A stretch of DNA of 64,000 nucleotides from Streptomyces novaecaesareae (lineage in GTDB: Bacteria > Actinomycetota > Actinomycetes > Streptomycetales > Streptomycetaceae): NCBI RefSeq assembly GCF_000716875.1, contig NZ_JNWQ01000007.1:54935-118934 (forward strand), read 5' to 3'. This document shows positions 26,323-34,976 of this stretch, in pieces; the first letter of the stretch is position 1; each line of letters begins with the position of its first letter. The position numbers were made by a program, and so were the translations under genes. The notes under the pieces are model-generated. The model was not told where the DNA came from. It searched no databases and saw nothing but the letters and a program-made list of their open reading frames with translations.

Positions 26323-27855
26323 GTGACCGTGTACTTCGACGTGGCCTCGACGGCCCCTCTGCACCCCGTCGCGCGGCAGGCGCTGACCGCCGCCCTGGAC
26401 GAGGGCTGGGCCGATCCGGCCCGGCTGTACCGCTCCGGCCGGCAGGCCCGGATGCTGCTCGACGCCGCCCGGGAGACGGTCGCCGCGGTGCTGGGCGCGC
26501 GGGCCGACGAGATCGCCTTCACCGCGAGCGGGACGCAGGCCGTCCAACTCGGCCTGCTGGGCGCCCTGGCGGGGAACCGACGGCGCGGCGGCCACCTGGT
26601 CCACTCGGCGGTGGAGCACTCCAGCGTGCTGCACGTCGCCGACCGGCACGAGGTCTCGGGCGGCGAGGTCTCGGTGGTCCCGGTGGACCGGGGCGGCCGG
26701 GTCGACCCGGAGGCCTTCGGCGCGCTGCTGCGCCAGGACACCGCCCTGGCCGCGCTGCAGAGCGCCAACCACGAGGTGGGCACCGTCCAGCCGGTCGGCG
26801 AGGTCGCCGCGCTGTGCGCCGAGGCCGGTGTCCCGCTGCTGGTGGACGCGGCGCAGAGCGCCGGGCGGGTGGACGTCCCGGCCGGCTGGTCGCTGCTGAC
26901 CGCGAGCGCCCACAAGTGGGGCGGCCCGCCCGGGGTCGGGGTGCTGGCGGTGCGCAAGGGCGTCCGGTACGCCTCGCCGCTGCCCGCCGACGAGCGCGAG
27001 GGCGGCCGGGTGCCCGGTTACGTCAACGTCCCGGCGATCGTGGCCGCGGCCGCCTCGCTGCGGGCCGTACGGGCCGAGGCCGAGCAGGAGAACGCCCGGC
27101 TGCACGCGCTGGTGGAGCGGATCCGGGCCCGGGTGCCGCAGCTGGTGCCCGAGGTCGAGGTGGTCGGCGACCCGGTACGACGGCTGCCGCACATCGTCAC
27201 CTTCTCCTGCCTGTACGTGGACGGCGAGGTGCTGCTGACCGAGCTGGACCGGGCGGGCTTCGCGGTCTCCTCCGGCTCCTCCTGCACCTCCTCCACCCTG
27301 ACGCCCAGCCATGTGCTGGCCGCGATGGGGGTGCTCACCGAGGGGAACGTCCGGGTCTCGCTGCCGTTCGGGACGGCCGAGGCCGACGTGGAACGCTTCC
27401 TCGCCGTGCTGCCGGAGCTGGTGGCCGGGGTCCGGGCTCCGCTCGGGCTGGACCTGCCGGCGCCGGCGGTGAAGGCGGCTGGCGCGGGATCCCCGCCCCG
27501 AGCCGAAGGGCGCGCCGGTGCCGAAAGCGACGAGCGACAAGCGACCGACGAAGGAGGGAGTGCCGGAGCGAGGAACGTCGGCACCGGGTCCGAGCGCCCG
27601 GAGGCGAGCGGGCGAGTCACAGTCATCGACGCGCTGGGCAAGCGCTGCCCGCTGCCGGTGATCGAGCTGGCGAAGCGGATCGGCGAGGTGCCGCCGGGCG
27701 GCACGGTGGTCGTGCTGGCGGACGACGAGGCGGCCCGGCTGGACATCCCGGCCTGGTGCGGGATGCGCGGGCAGGAGTACGTGGGCGAGGCCCCGGCCGC
27801 CGACTACGGCGGCGACCGGGGCTCGGCCTACCTCGTCGTCCGGCGGACTACTTGA
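26323..27855 (+). CDS. Cysteine desulfurase fused to a TusA sulfur-carrier domain
   Basis: Residues 1-380 are a NifS/IscS-type desulfurase: VYFDVASTAPLHP at the start, a PLP Lys198 in SAHKWGG, and the active-site Cys321 in SGSSCTSSTLTPSH. Residues 433-510 are a TusA domain with the CPxP motif (Cys442 in KRCPLPVIEL). The linker (about 385-430) is rich in Ala/Gly/Glu and has lower GC at third codon positions than the rest. The fusion suggests sulfur passes from Cys321 to Cys442, for tRNA thiolation, thiamine/molybdopterin sulfur or Fe-S work. GTG at 26323 (GGGAG 11 bases upstream) and GTG at 26329 are both possible starts. The 3' end overlaps the adenosine kinase gene by 8 bases on the opposite strand. 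Confidence 0.9.
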   Translation: MTVYFDVASTAPLHPVARQALTAALDEGWADPARLYRSGRQARMLLDAARETVAAVLGARADEIAFTASGTQAVQLGLLGALAGNRRRGGHLVHSAVEHSSVLHVADRHEVSGGEVSVVPVDRGGRVDPEAFGALLRQDTALAALQSANHEVGTVQPVGEVAALCAEAGVPLLVDAAQSAGRVDVPAGWSLLTASAHKWGGPPGVGVLAVRKGVRYASPLPADEREGGRVPGYVNVPAIVAAAASLRAVRAEAEQENARLHALVERIRARVPQLVPEVEVVGDPVRRLPHIVTFSCLYVDGEVLLTELDRAGFAVSSGSSCTSSTLTPSHVLAAMGVLTEGNVRVSLPFGTAEADVERFLAVLPELVAGVRAPLGLDLPAPAVKAAGAGSPPRAEGRAGAESDERQATDEGGSAGARNVGTGSERPEASGRVTVIDALGKRCPLPVIELAKRIGEVPPGGTVVVLADDEAARLDIPAWCGMRGQEYVGEAPAADYGGDRGSAYLVVRRTT

Positions 27856-28825
27856 CCAGGTGCGCGCGGATCTCGGCGGCCGCCTCGGCGCCGTAGGTGT
27901 CCTCGAAGCGCTTGAGGAAGCCGGCCGGGCGCAGCTCGTACTCCTGGGTGCCGACGGTCTCGATCACCAGGGTGGCGAGCATGCAGCCGAGCTGGGCGGA
28001 GCGCTCCAGGTCGAGCTCCCAGGACAGGCCGGCGAGGAAGCCGGCCCGGAAGGCGTCGCCGACGCCGGTCGGGTCGACCTTCGCCTCCTCCTTGGCGCAG
28101 CCGACCAGGATCGGGGCCTCGCCCTTGCGCTCGATCCGGACGCCCTTGCTGCCCAGGGTGGTGATCCGGGTGCCGACGCGGGTCAGCAGCTCCTCGGCGT
28201 CCCAGCCGGTCTTGGTCTCGATCAGCGCGGCCTCGTACTCGTTGGTGAACAGGTACGCGGCGCCGTCCACGATCTCGCGGATGTCGTGGCCGTCCAGGCG
28301 GGCCAGCTGCTGGGAGGGGTCGGCGGCGAAGGCGTAGCCGCGGGTGCGGCACTCCTGGGTGTGGCGGACCATGCCCTGCGGGTCGTCGGCGCCGATCAGG
28401 ACGAGGTCCAGGCCGCCGACGCGGTCGGCGATCGGCTTCAGCTCGATGCTGCGGGCCTCGGCCATGGCACCGGTGTAGAACGAGGCGATCTGGTTGTGGT
28501 CCTCGTCCGTGGTGCACATGAAGCGGGCCGTGTGCCGGGTCTCGGAGATGTGGACGGAGTCGCAGTCCACGTTGTTGCGCTCCAGCCAGCTGCGGTACTC
28601 GGCGAAGTCCGCACCGGCGGCGCCGACCAGGACCGGGCGGAGCCCGAGCACACCCATGCCGAACGCGATGTTCGGCGCGACGCCGCCGCGGCGGATGTCC
28701 AGGGTGTCGACCAGGAAGGACAGCGACACGGTGTGGAGCTGCTCGGCGACGAGCTGGTCGGCGAACCGGCCGGGGAACGTCATCAGGTGGTCGGTGGCGA
28801 TCGAGCCGGCGACGGCGATACGCAC
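27848..28825 (-). CDS. adoK: Adenosine kinase (PfkB family)
   Basis: Phosphorylates adenosine to AMP in purine salvage. The 325-residue product matches mycobacterial AdoK over its length: GSIATDHLMTFPGRF at the N-terminus, SFLVDTLDIRRGGVAPNIAF, ADPSQQLARL, FTNEYEA, and the catalytic anion hole DPTGVGDAFRAGF near residue 250 with the base Asp. The GTG at 28825 has GAGGAGA 7 bases upstream. Related carbohydrate kinases are the alternative; the match to AdoK, as remembered, is much closer than to ribokinase. Confidence 0.9.
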   Translation of the reverse strand: MRIAVAGSIATDHLMTFPGRFADQLVAEQLHTVSLSFLVDTLDIRRGGVAPNIAFGMGVLGLRPVLVGAAGADFAEYRSWLERNNVDCDSVHISETRHTARFMCTTDEDHNQIASFYTGAMAEARSIELKPIADRVGGLDLVLIGADDPQGMVRHTQECRTRGYAFAADPSQQLARLDGHDIREIVDGAAYLFTNEYEAALIETKTGWDAEELLTRVGTRITTLGSKGVRIERKGEAPILVGCAKEEAKVDPTGVGDAFRAGFLAGLSWELDLERSAQLGCMLATLVIETVGTQEYELRPAGFLKRFEDTYGAEAAAEIRAHLVK

Positions 28826-28970
28826 GGAAGGTCTCCTCAGGATGGCTGCGGGGCCAGCGGGCAGGCGGGGTCGAACCCACTTACGGTACCCGGCCCGGCG
28901 ACGCGGCCAGGCAAGAGTGCCGTAAGTTGCCGCCCGCACGGCCATGGTGGCACCCCTTGCCGTCGAACGT

Positions 28971-29020
28971 GTACTACCTCCGGGTAGCACTGGTGGGCGG
29001 GACGAACCCCGGCCTAGGGT
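28971..29020 (+). promoter_or_regulatory. Inverted repeat and promoter candidate upstream of small ORF
   Basis: GTACTACC-TCCG-GGTAGCAC (28971-28990) is an 8-bp inverted repeat with one mismatch. TAGGGT at 29015-29020 can act as -10, which would place the repeat just upstream of the -35 position, 80 bases before the small gene at 29102. It is an activator or repressor site candidate. Confidence 0.4.
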
Positions 29021-29101
29021 CGGCCTCAGGAGGCCCGCCGCGCGGGCGGGCCCGACGTCGACCGTGGCAGCGCGGCCACGGCCGGATCGGAGCGATGCCC
29101 G

Positions 29102-29308
29102 ATGACGACCGACCACTCCCCGCTGCCCGGCCTGCGGGCCGAGGACGGCGAGACCCTCGACGCCCTGGTGGACTCCTCCCGGCGGCTGCGCCGGTTCTGG
29201 CCCCTGCTGACGGCCGGCCCGGAGCCCACCACCCCGGCGTCCGCCGGCTTCCGGGTCCCCTCCGGGGCGCGGCGGGTGGTCGCCGGGATGCCCGAGTACG
29301 GCCTCTGA
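29102..29308 (+). CDS. Small hypothetical protein
   Basis: A 68-residue polar protein with no membrane segment. Third codon positions are almost all G or C, as in neighbouring genes, which supports coding. The ATG has GGAG 9 bases upstream. The middle holds an amphipathic LDALVDSSRRLRRFWPLL segment. No family recognised. It lies between the divergent adenosine kinase gene and a lipoprotein gene on the same strand. Confidence 0.65.
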   Translation: MTTDHSPLPGLRAEDGETLDALVDSSRRLRRFWPLLTAGPEPTTPASAGFRVPSGARRVVAGMPEYGL

Positions 29309-29412
29309 ACCGGTACGGGATCTCGGTGGGAACCGGATCCGTCCGGAGCACGTCACATCCGCGCGGAGCGGCCGAGGAGGCGGCACCGCTGAGCTCTCGG
29401 GAGGATGTGCAG

Positions 29413-30084
29413 ATGGATCTGGAGACGATGCCGCGGCGCGGTCGGCGGGCCCTGGCCCTGGCGGGTCTGGCGCTGGCGACGGTGATGACGGTGGCCGGTT
29501 GCGACGGGGGCGGCAAGTCCGCCTCGGACTCGGCGACGGGCACGGCCGGTGCCTCGGCCTCGGCGAGCGCCTCCCCGCAGGCCCCGACGCCCTCCGGCAG
29601 CCCGTCCGCGGGCACCTCGGGCGCCTCACAGCCGGCCCAGCCGCCGACCGGCTTCACCCCCACCCCGGCCTCGCCGCCGCCCGGGCAGCCCGATCCGGCC
29701 ACTCCCCCGGGCAACGGGATCGCTCCGGGCGAGCCCAACCCGAACGGTGCGACTGCGCCGACCCGCCCGCCGGTCGCCTACCGGGTGGACGGCACCACCA
29801 AGCTGACCGTCTACTTCTTCGGCGGGGTCTGCACCAAGTACGCACTGAAGGCGGACGAGTCGCAGCCCGGCCGGGTGGACGTGACGGTCGTGCCGGGCCC
29901 GCCGGCCGTACAGCCCGGGCAGGTCTGCAACGCGCTGGCCAAGCGGCAGTCGGTGTCGGCCGATCTGCGCTCGCCGCTGGCCGGGCGGACGGTGGTGGAC
30001 CGCACCAGCGGGCAGGAGCTGCCGCTGGAGGGCGACCCGCACGCCGGGCCGGACCCGGTGACCCCGGACGTCGCCGGCCAGTAG
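29413..30084 (+). CDS. Putative lipoprotein with Pro/Ser-rich linker
   Basis: A 223-residue exported protein. The signal has MPRRGRRALALAGLALATV and a lipobox VAGC (Cys27). Residues 35-115 are a low-complexity Ala/Ser/Pro/Gly linker, as seen in wall-spanning proteins. The C-terminal domain (about 120-215) starts VAYRVDGTTKLTVYFFGGVCTKYALKADES and has two cysteines that may form a disulfide (GGVCTKY and GQVCNAL). The ATG at 29413 has GGGAGG 8 bases upstream. No function can be given. Confidence 0.82.
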   Translation: MDLETMPRRGRRALALAGLALATVMTVAGCDGGGKSASDSATGTAGASASASASPQAPTPSGSPSAGTSGASQPAQPPTGFTPTPASPPPGQPDPATPPGNGIAPGEPNPNGATAPTRPPVAYRVDGTTKLTVYFFGGVCTKYALKADESQPGRVDVTVVPGPPAVQPGQVCNALAKRQSVSADLRSPLAGRTVVDRTSGQELPLEGDPHAGPDPVTPDVAGQ

Positions 30085-30122
30085 CAGCCGGACGAGCGGA
30101 ACCCGGCTACGAACGGAAACGA

Positions 30123-30155
30123 AAAGGCGGCCCCGGGAGCACCCGGGGCCGCCTT
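30123..30155. terminator. Bidirectional terminator between convergent genes
   Basis: AAGGCGGCCCCGGG paired with CCCGGGGCCGCCTT, with an A-rich start and T-run end, serves both the lipoprotein gene and the convergent HesB/IscA gene. Confidence 0.85.
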
Positions 30156-30166
30156 TCGCAGCGGGC

Positions 30167-30520
30167 TTAGCTGAACGAGTCGCCGCAGGCGCAGGAGCCG
30201 GTGGCGTTCGGGTTGTCGATGGTGAAGCCCTGCTTCTCGATGGTGTCGACGAAGTCGACGGTGGCGCCGCCCAGGTACGGGGCGCTCATCCGGTCGGTGA
30301 CGACCTTCACACCGCCGAAGTCCTTGATCACGTCGCCGTCGAGCGAGCGCTCGTCGAAGAACAGCTGGTAACGCAGGCCGGAGCAGCCACCGGGCTGGAC
30401 GGCGACGCGCAGCGCGAGGTCCTCGCGGCCTTCCTGCTCCAGCAGGGCCTTGACCTTGGCCGCGGCGGCATCGGTAAGGAGGATGCCACTCTCGACGGTG
30501 GTCTCGTCCTGGACGGTCAT
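30167..30520 (-). CDS. HesB/IscA/ErpA-type iron-sulfur carrier
   Basis: A-type carrier that delivers Fe-S clusters to apo-enzymes. The 117 residues have the three ligand cysteines: Cys46 in GGCSGLRY, and Cys110 and Cys112 in the C-terminal SCACGDSF. The family length is normal. The ATG at 30520 follows GGGAGAAAG. Likely clients in this window are NadA, LipA and QcrA. It is close to ErpA/IscA (SufA-like) paralogs; which one cannot be told. Confidence 0.93.
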   Translation of the reverse strand: MTVQDETTVESGILLTDAAAAKVKALLEQEGREDLALRVAVQPGGCSGLRYQLFFDERSLDGDVIKDFGGVKVVTDRMSAPYLGGATVDFVDTIEKQGFTIDNPNATGSCACGDSFS

Positions 30521-30765
30521 CTGCTTTCTCCCGGTCTTGACGACGGTCTGCCGCCAGTGCCAACCACCGGTCGTCCGGATTCATTTCCGGGACGGCGATG
30601 GATTTCTGCGGCCTGTTCGCGGCTGGTTACCCGCGGGACGGGTGTGCCACCCGTGGCCCCTACGCTCCCCATGCTCGCACAACCCGGGTGGAGTGGTCAC
30701 CGCCCCGGTCGTGGATCGGCGCGAACCGGCCCCGCGGCGGCCCGCCGGACGCCAGGATGGTGCCC

Positions 30766-31614
30766 ATGATCCTTCGCCCGGTCAGGGACAGCGCCGCGGA
30801 CGCGGAGGCCGTCCGGGAGCTGTCCGCCGCCGCCTCCGCCGACCCCGCCGGTGCCGGGCCGGCGCCGCTGCGGCTGGCGAGGACCAGACACCTGGCGCGG
30901 ACCGACCCCGGGGGCTGCTGGCTGGCCGAGAGCGGCGGGGAGCCGGTCGGGGTGGTGCTGTCGATGCGCCGGGAGGGGCTGTGGTCGCCGTCCCTGTACG
31001 CGGTGCGGCCGTCCGCGCAGGGCAAGGGCGTCGGGCGGCTGCTGCTGGAACGGGCGGCGACGCACGCGCGGGGCTGTCTGCGCGGGATGGTCTGCGCCTC
31101 GGACTCCGCGGCGGCGGTGCGCCGCTACAGGCTGGCCGGGTTCACCCTGCACCCGGCGATGCGGCTGTCCGGACGGGTCGACCGGGAGGGGCTGCTCGAC
31201 CCGGGGGACATCCCGGTGCACCGCGGCAACGCCACCCACCTGCACCTGCTGGACTCGGTGGACCGCCGGCTGCGCGGCTCCGCGCACGGACCCGACCACG
31301 AGCTGATGCTGGGTCACTTCGAGGAGCTGCTGATCGCCGACGCACTGGCCGGCAGCGGCTACTGCTACCGGGACGGCGGCGCGGTGAAGCTGCTGGCGGC
31401 CACCAGCAAGCGGATCGCCGCCCGGCTGCTGCGCGAGGCACTGGCCCGGGTGCCGTACGGGGTCGAGGCCCGGCTGGAGTTCCTCACCGCGGAGCAGGAG
31501 TGGGCGCTGGACGTCGGTCTGGAGGTCGGGCTGACCCCGCGGGCCGGGGGCTTCGTCGGGGTGCGCGGGATGCGGCCGCCGACGCCGTACCTGCCGAGCG
31601 GGGCGTTCCTGTAG
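30766..31614 (+). CDS. GNAT-family N-acetyltransferase
   Basis: A 282-residue protein. The GNAT core is in residues 1-150: ILRPVRDS at the start, a LYAVRPSAQGKGVGRLLLERA motif A that binds acetyl-CoA, and the motif B region RRYRLAGF. The second half (about 160-282) is a distinct domain with HLLDSVDRRLRGSAHG and a strand-rich end, possibly a second degenerate GNAT fold. The start was taken as ATG 30766; ATG 30757 is also possible. Substrate unknown. Confidence 0.85.
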   Translation: MILRPVRDSAADAEAVRELSAAASADPAGAGPAPLRLARTRHLARTDPGGCWLAESGGEPVGVVLSMRREGLWSPSLYAVRPSAQGKGVGRLLLERAATHARGCLRGMVCASDSAAAVRRYRLAGFTLHPAMRLSGRVDREGLLDPGDIPVHRGNATHLHLLDSVDRRLRGSAHGPDHELMLGHFEELLIADALAGSGYCYRDGGAVKLLAATSKRIAARLLREALARVPYGVEARLEFLTAEQEWALDVGLEVGLTPRAGGFVGVRGMRPPTPYLPSGAFL

Positions 31615-31626
31615 GCCGCAATGCGG

Positions 31627-31655
31627 GCGGCCCCACCGGGAGCCGGTGGGGCCGC
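31627..31655. terminator. Hairpin terminator between convergent genes
   Basis: A perfect 13-bp stem (GCGGCCCCACCGG and complement, 3-base loop) between the acetyltransferase and decarboxylase stops. Confidence 0.75.
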
Positions 31656-31679
31656 ACATCCAGGCCGTGGGGGCCTCGA

Positions 31680-33047
31680 TCAGGCCATGGTGTCCAGGAT
31701 CTCCTTGACCATCTCCATGGTCGTGCCCGGGTGCAGGAAGGCGAAGCGGGCGACCGTCTCGCCGTCCCAGCCGGTGGGGGTGACGAAGCCGATCTGGTCC
31801 GCGAGCAGCTGCTGCGACCAGCGGTAGTAGTCGTCGTTGGTCCAGCCCTTGCGCTTGAAGCAGACCGCCGAGAGCTGCGGGTCGAACAGCAGCTCCAGGT
31901 AGTCGGTCTCGCGGATCAGCTGCGCGGTGTCCCGGGCGAGCGTGAGGCCGGCCTCGATGGCGTCGGTGTAGGCCTGGACGCCGTGCACGGCCAGCGAGAA
32001 CCAGAGCGGCAGGCCGCGGGCGCGCCGGGTCAGGTGGTAGGCGTAGTCGGTGGGGTTCCACTCGTCGCCGTCGGTGTGCAGGACGTCCAGGTAGGAGGCG
32101 TCCTGGGTGTGCACGGCGCGGGCGAGCTGCGGGTTGCGGTAGATCAGCGCGGCGCAGTCGAAGGGGGCGAACAGCCACTTGTGCGGGTCGACGACGAAGG
32201 AGTCGGCGTGCTCGATGCCGTTGTAGCGCTCGCGCACCGAGGGGGCGAACAGGCCCGCGCCGCCGTAGGCGCCGTCCACGTGGAACCACAGGTCCCGCTC
32301 GCGGGCGACCTCGGCCAGGCCGGCGAGGTCGTCGACGATGCCCTCGTTGGTGGTGCCGCCGGTGCCGACGACGGCGATCACCGTCTCAGGGTTCGGGTCG
32401 GCGGCCAGCGCGGCGCGCAGCGCCTCGCCGGTGAACCGCCGGTCGACGGTCGGGACCTTGAAGGCCTCGACGCCGATGATGTTGAAGGTGTTCTTGACCG
32501 AGGAGTGGACCTGGTCGGCGACGGCTATCCGCAGCCGCGCCTCCGGGCCGACGCCGAGGCGGCGGCGGGCGGTGTCGCGGGCGACCACCAGGGCGGAGAG
32601 GTTGCCCGCCGAGCCGCCGGAGACGAAGCAGCCGCCGGCCGTCTGCGGGAGGCCGGCGCGGTCGGCGATCAGGCGCAGCACCTGGTTCTCGGCGGCGATC
32701 GCGCCGGCCGCCTCCAGCCAGGAGATGCCCTGCAGCGAGGCGCAGGAGACGACCATGTCGAACAGCAGCGCGGCCTTGGTCGGGGCGCACGGGATGAAGG
32801 ACAGGTAGCGCGGGCTGTCGGCGGAGATGACCGCGCGGGACAGCTCGTGGTCGTAGAGCTTGAGGACGTCGACGGGGTTGTTGCCGTCCTGGTTCAGCAG
32901 GCCGGACAGCTGGGCGCGCAGGTGCTCGCCGTCACCGGGGTGGTCGAGCGGGACGGGGTCGTACTGCAGCCGCTCCCGCATGTAGTCGAAAACCAGGTCG
33001 ACGAGTTCGTTGTCGGGCCGGTGCATGCGGTCGGGGGCTGCGGACAC
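31680..33047 (-). CDS. PLP-dependent aromatic amino acid/glutamate-type decarboxylase
   Basis: Group II decarboxylase fold, 455 residues. The PLP Lys290 is in DPHKWLF; HVDGAYGG upstream carries the Asp that binds the pyridine ring, and SGGSAGNLSAL the phosphate loop. PRYLSFIPCAPTKAALLFD is a family block near residue 80. Substrate choices include L-2,4-diaminobutyrate, tryptophan, tyrosine or DOPA; motif reading does not decide. The GTG at 33047 has GAGAGGGA upstream. An AsnC regulator gene lies 194 bases upstream on the same strand and may control it. Confidence 0.88.
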   Translation of the reverse strand: MSAAPDRMHRPDNELVDLVFDYMRERLQYDPVPLDHPGDGEHLRAQLSGLLNQDGNNPVDVLKLYDHELSRAVISADSPRYLSFIPCAPTKAALLFDMVVSCASLQGISWLEAAGAIAAENQVLRLIADRAGLPQTAGGCFVSGGSAGNLSALVVARDTARRRLGVGPEARLRIAVADQVHSSVKNTFNIIGVEAFKVPTVDRRFTGEALRAALAADPNPETVIAVVGTGGTTNEGIVDDLAGLAEVARERDLWFHVDGAYGGAGLFAPSVRERYNGIEHADSFVVDPHKWLFAPFDCAALIYRNPQLARAVHTQDASYLDVLHTDGDEWNPTDYAYHLTRRARGLPLWFSLAVHGVQAYTDAIEAGLTLARDTAQLIRETDYLELLFDPQLSAVCFKRKGWTNDDYYRWSQQLLADQIGFVTPTGWDGETVARFAFLHPGTTMEMVKEILDTMA

Positions 33048-33241
33048 GGCTGGTCCCTCTCGGCTGTGGGGTGTCGGGGTGAGGATCCGGCCCGGTCGGC
33101 GGGGAGGCTTCACCGCGACGACCGGACGTGATCAGCGTAGGCAGCCGGAGTGCTTCGCCGCGCGTCGGAACGCGGCTGGTCAGGCAGGTTTCGAGCGTCT
33201 TCGGGCGGGTGCGCGCAGGATTCCTGCGTACCAGCCCGGGG

Positions 33242-33706
33242 TCAGCCGATGAGCTGGGAGAGCACCACCGAGGAGCGGCTGCGCTGGACCCCGGGCTCGC
33301 GCCGGATGCGCTCGATGACGGCCTCCAGATGGCGCATGTCGGCGGCTCTCAGGTGGACCAGGGCGTCCGGGTCGCCGGTGACCGTCCAGGCGGCGACGAC
33401 CTCGGGGAACTGCCGCAGGCTGGCGAGGATCTCCTCGGGGGCGGTGCGCTCGCGGCAGTAGACCTCGACGAAGGCCTCGGTCTGCCAGCCGAGGACGGCC
33501 GGGTCGAGCACCACGGTGAAGCCCCGCACCACGCCGCGCGCCCGCAGCCGGTCGATCCGCCGGCGCACGGCGGTGGCGGAGAGGTTCACCTGCAGGCCGA
33601 TCTCGGCGTACGAGGCGCGGCCGTCGCGGCCGAGGCGGGCGAGCAGCAGCCGGTCGGTCTCGTCCAGGTCGGCCCCGACCACCTCGTGCGCTCGGCTGCT
33701 GCTCAT
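33242..33706 (-). CDS. Lrp/AsnC-family transcriptional regulator
   Basis: A 154-residue regulator with an N-terminal helix-turn-helix (LDETDRLLLARLGRDGRASYAEIGLQVNLSATAVRRRIDRL, about residues 14-54) and a C-terminal RAM domain (about 65-150) with VTGDPDALVHLRA. Such proteins respond to amino acids. Its place just upstream of the PLP decarboxylase suggests control of amino acid decarboxylation. The ATG 33706 (GGAG 10 bases upstream) is preferred over a 20-residue upstream extension. Confidence 0.9.
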   Translation of the reverse strand: MSSSRAHEVVGADLDETDRLLLARLGRDGRASYAEIGLQVNLSATAVRRRIDRLRARGVVRGFTVVLDPAVLGWQTEAFVEVYCRERTAPEEILASLRQFPEVVAAWTVTGDPDALVHLRAADMRHLEAVIERIRREPGVQRSRSSVVLSQLIG

Positions 33707-33862
33707 CGGTGCGGGGCTCCACGGGTCGTGCGGGGTTCGGCGGGGCGTCCCGGTGGTGGCGGCCACTGCCGACCACTGCCGAAACGGTTCGCCACCATTC
33801 TGTCGGATGACCTGAACGAGTTCACCGCCGACGGATGACGGGCGGGCGGCCGTCAGGGGACG

Positions 33863-34786
33863 CTAACCGACGAGCAGGACGATCTTGCCGCGGGTGCGGC
33901 CCTCCGCGCTGAGCGCCTGGGCGGAGGCGGCCTGGGCCAGCGGGAAGGTGGAGGCGACGGTGACGGTCAGCCGGCCGTCGTCGGCGAGCGCGGCCAGTTC
34001 GGCGAGGCCGTCGGCGTCCGGGCGGACCCACACGTACCGGCCGCCGAGGGCCCTGACCCCGAAGTCCGCGACCGAGGCGATCCGGCCGGGGTCGGCCACC
34101 AGGCCGGCCGAGACCTGGACGGCGCCGCGGCCGACCAGGTCGAGGGCCGCGTCCACCCCGTCGGGGGCGAGGGCGCGGACCCGGTCGGCCAGGCCCTCGC
34201 CGTAGGCGACCGGCTCGGCGCCCAGGCCCCGCAGGTAGTCGTGGTTGCGCTCGGCCGCGGTGCCGATCACCCGGGCGCCGCGGGCCCGGGCCAGCTGCAC
34301 GGCCAGGTGGCCGACCCCGCCCGCCGCGGCGTGCACCAGGACGGTCTCCCCCTCGGCGAGCCGCAGCGCCTTCAGGCCCTGGAGCGCGGTGAGCCCGGCC
34401 AGCGGCAGGCCGCCCGCCTGCGCCCAGTCCAGTGCGGCCGGCTTGCGGGCGAGGGTGCGGACCGGGGCGGAGACCAGTTCGGCGTAGGTGCCGTGCTCGA
34501 CGGCGTCCTTGCGGACGTAGCCGTACACCTCGTCGCCCGGGGCGAACTCGGTGACCCCGCCGCCGACCGCGCGGACCACCCCGGCCGCGTCCCAGCCCAT
34601 GACCAGGGGGAAGTGGGCGTCGAGCACGCCGTCCAGGGCGCCGTCCCGGACCTTCCAGTCCACCGGGTTCACCCCGGCCGCCCGGACCTCCACCAGGACC
34701 GAGTCCGGGCCGACCTTGGGGTCGGGCAGATCGGTGTACTCGACCACCTCGGGGCCGCCGTAGCGGTTGATCGCGATTGCTTTCAT
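33863..34786 (-). CDS. NADPH:quinone oxidoreductase-like medium-chain reductase
   Basis: A 307-residue MDR enzyme without zinc ligands. It begins MKAIAINRYGGPEVVEY, has AAGVNPVDWKVRDG, the GDEVYGYV and the Rossmann motif HAAAGGVGHLAVQLA near residue 145. These mark the quinone oxidoreductase/zeta-crystallin branch that reduces quinones or alpha,beta-unsaturated carbonyls. The ATG at 34786 matches the usual N-terminus; the ribosome binding site is weak. It diverges from nadA with 190 bases between. Confidence 0.9.
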   Translation of the reverse strand: MKAIAINRYGGPEVVEYTDLPDPKVGPDSVLVEVRAAGVNPVDWKVRDGALDGVLDAHFPLVMGWDAAGVVRAVGGGVTEFAPGDEVYGYVRKDAVEHGTYAELVSAPVRTLARKPAALDWAQAGGLPLAGLTALQGLKALRLAEGETVLVHAAAGGVGHLAVQLARARGARVIGTAAERNHDYLRGLGAEPVAYGEGLADRVRALAPDGVDAALDLVGRGAVQVSAGLVADPGRIASVADFGVRALGGRYVWVRPDADGLAELAALADDGRLTVTVASTFPLAQAASAQALSAEGRTRGKIVLLVG

Positions 34787-34891
34787 GCCCCAGCCATACC
34801 CGGGGGCTTCGAAATATCGATTCGGATACGCCCGGAAGCATCCGATTCGGCGAGCGGTTCTCGTCACATCGACAGGATGGCCATCGTCACT

Positions 34892-34924
34892 CTGACGCGA
34901 ACCGGTTATCATAGATAGCGTCAG
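34892..34924 (+). promoter_or_regulatory. nadA: nadA promoter region with 7-bp inverted repeat
   Basis: CTGACGC (34892-34898) and GCGTCAG (34918-34924) form a perfect inverted repeat that brackets an AT-rich stretch holding TATCAT and TAGATA, either of which can be the -10 box. The region is clearly AT-richer than its surroundings. A repressor of NAD synthesis binding both arms would close this promoter; no regulator is assigned. Confidence 0.45.
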
Positions 34925-34976
34925 TTAGACGAAAAGGCTTCACCGCTTGATCGGCCACACAGAAGGGCACCCGCCC

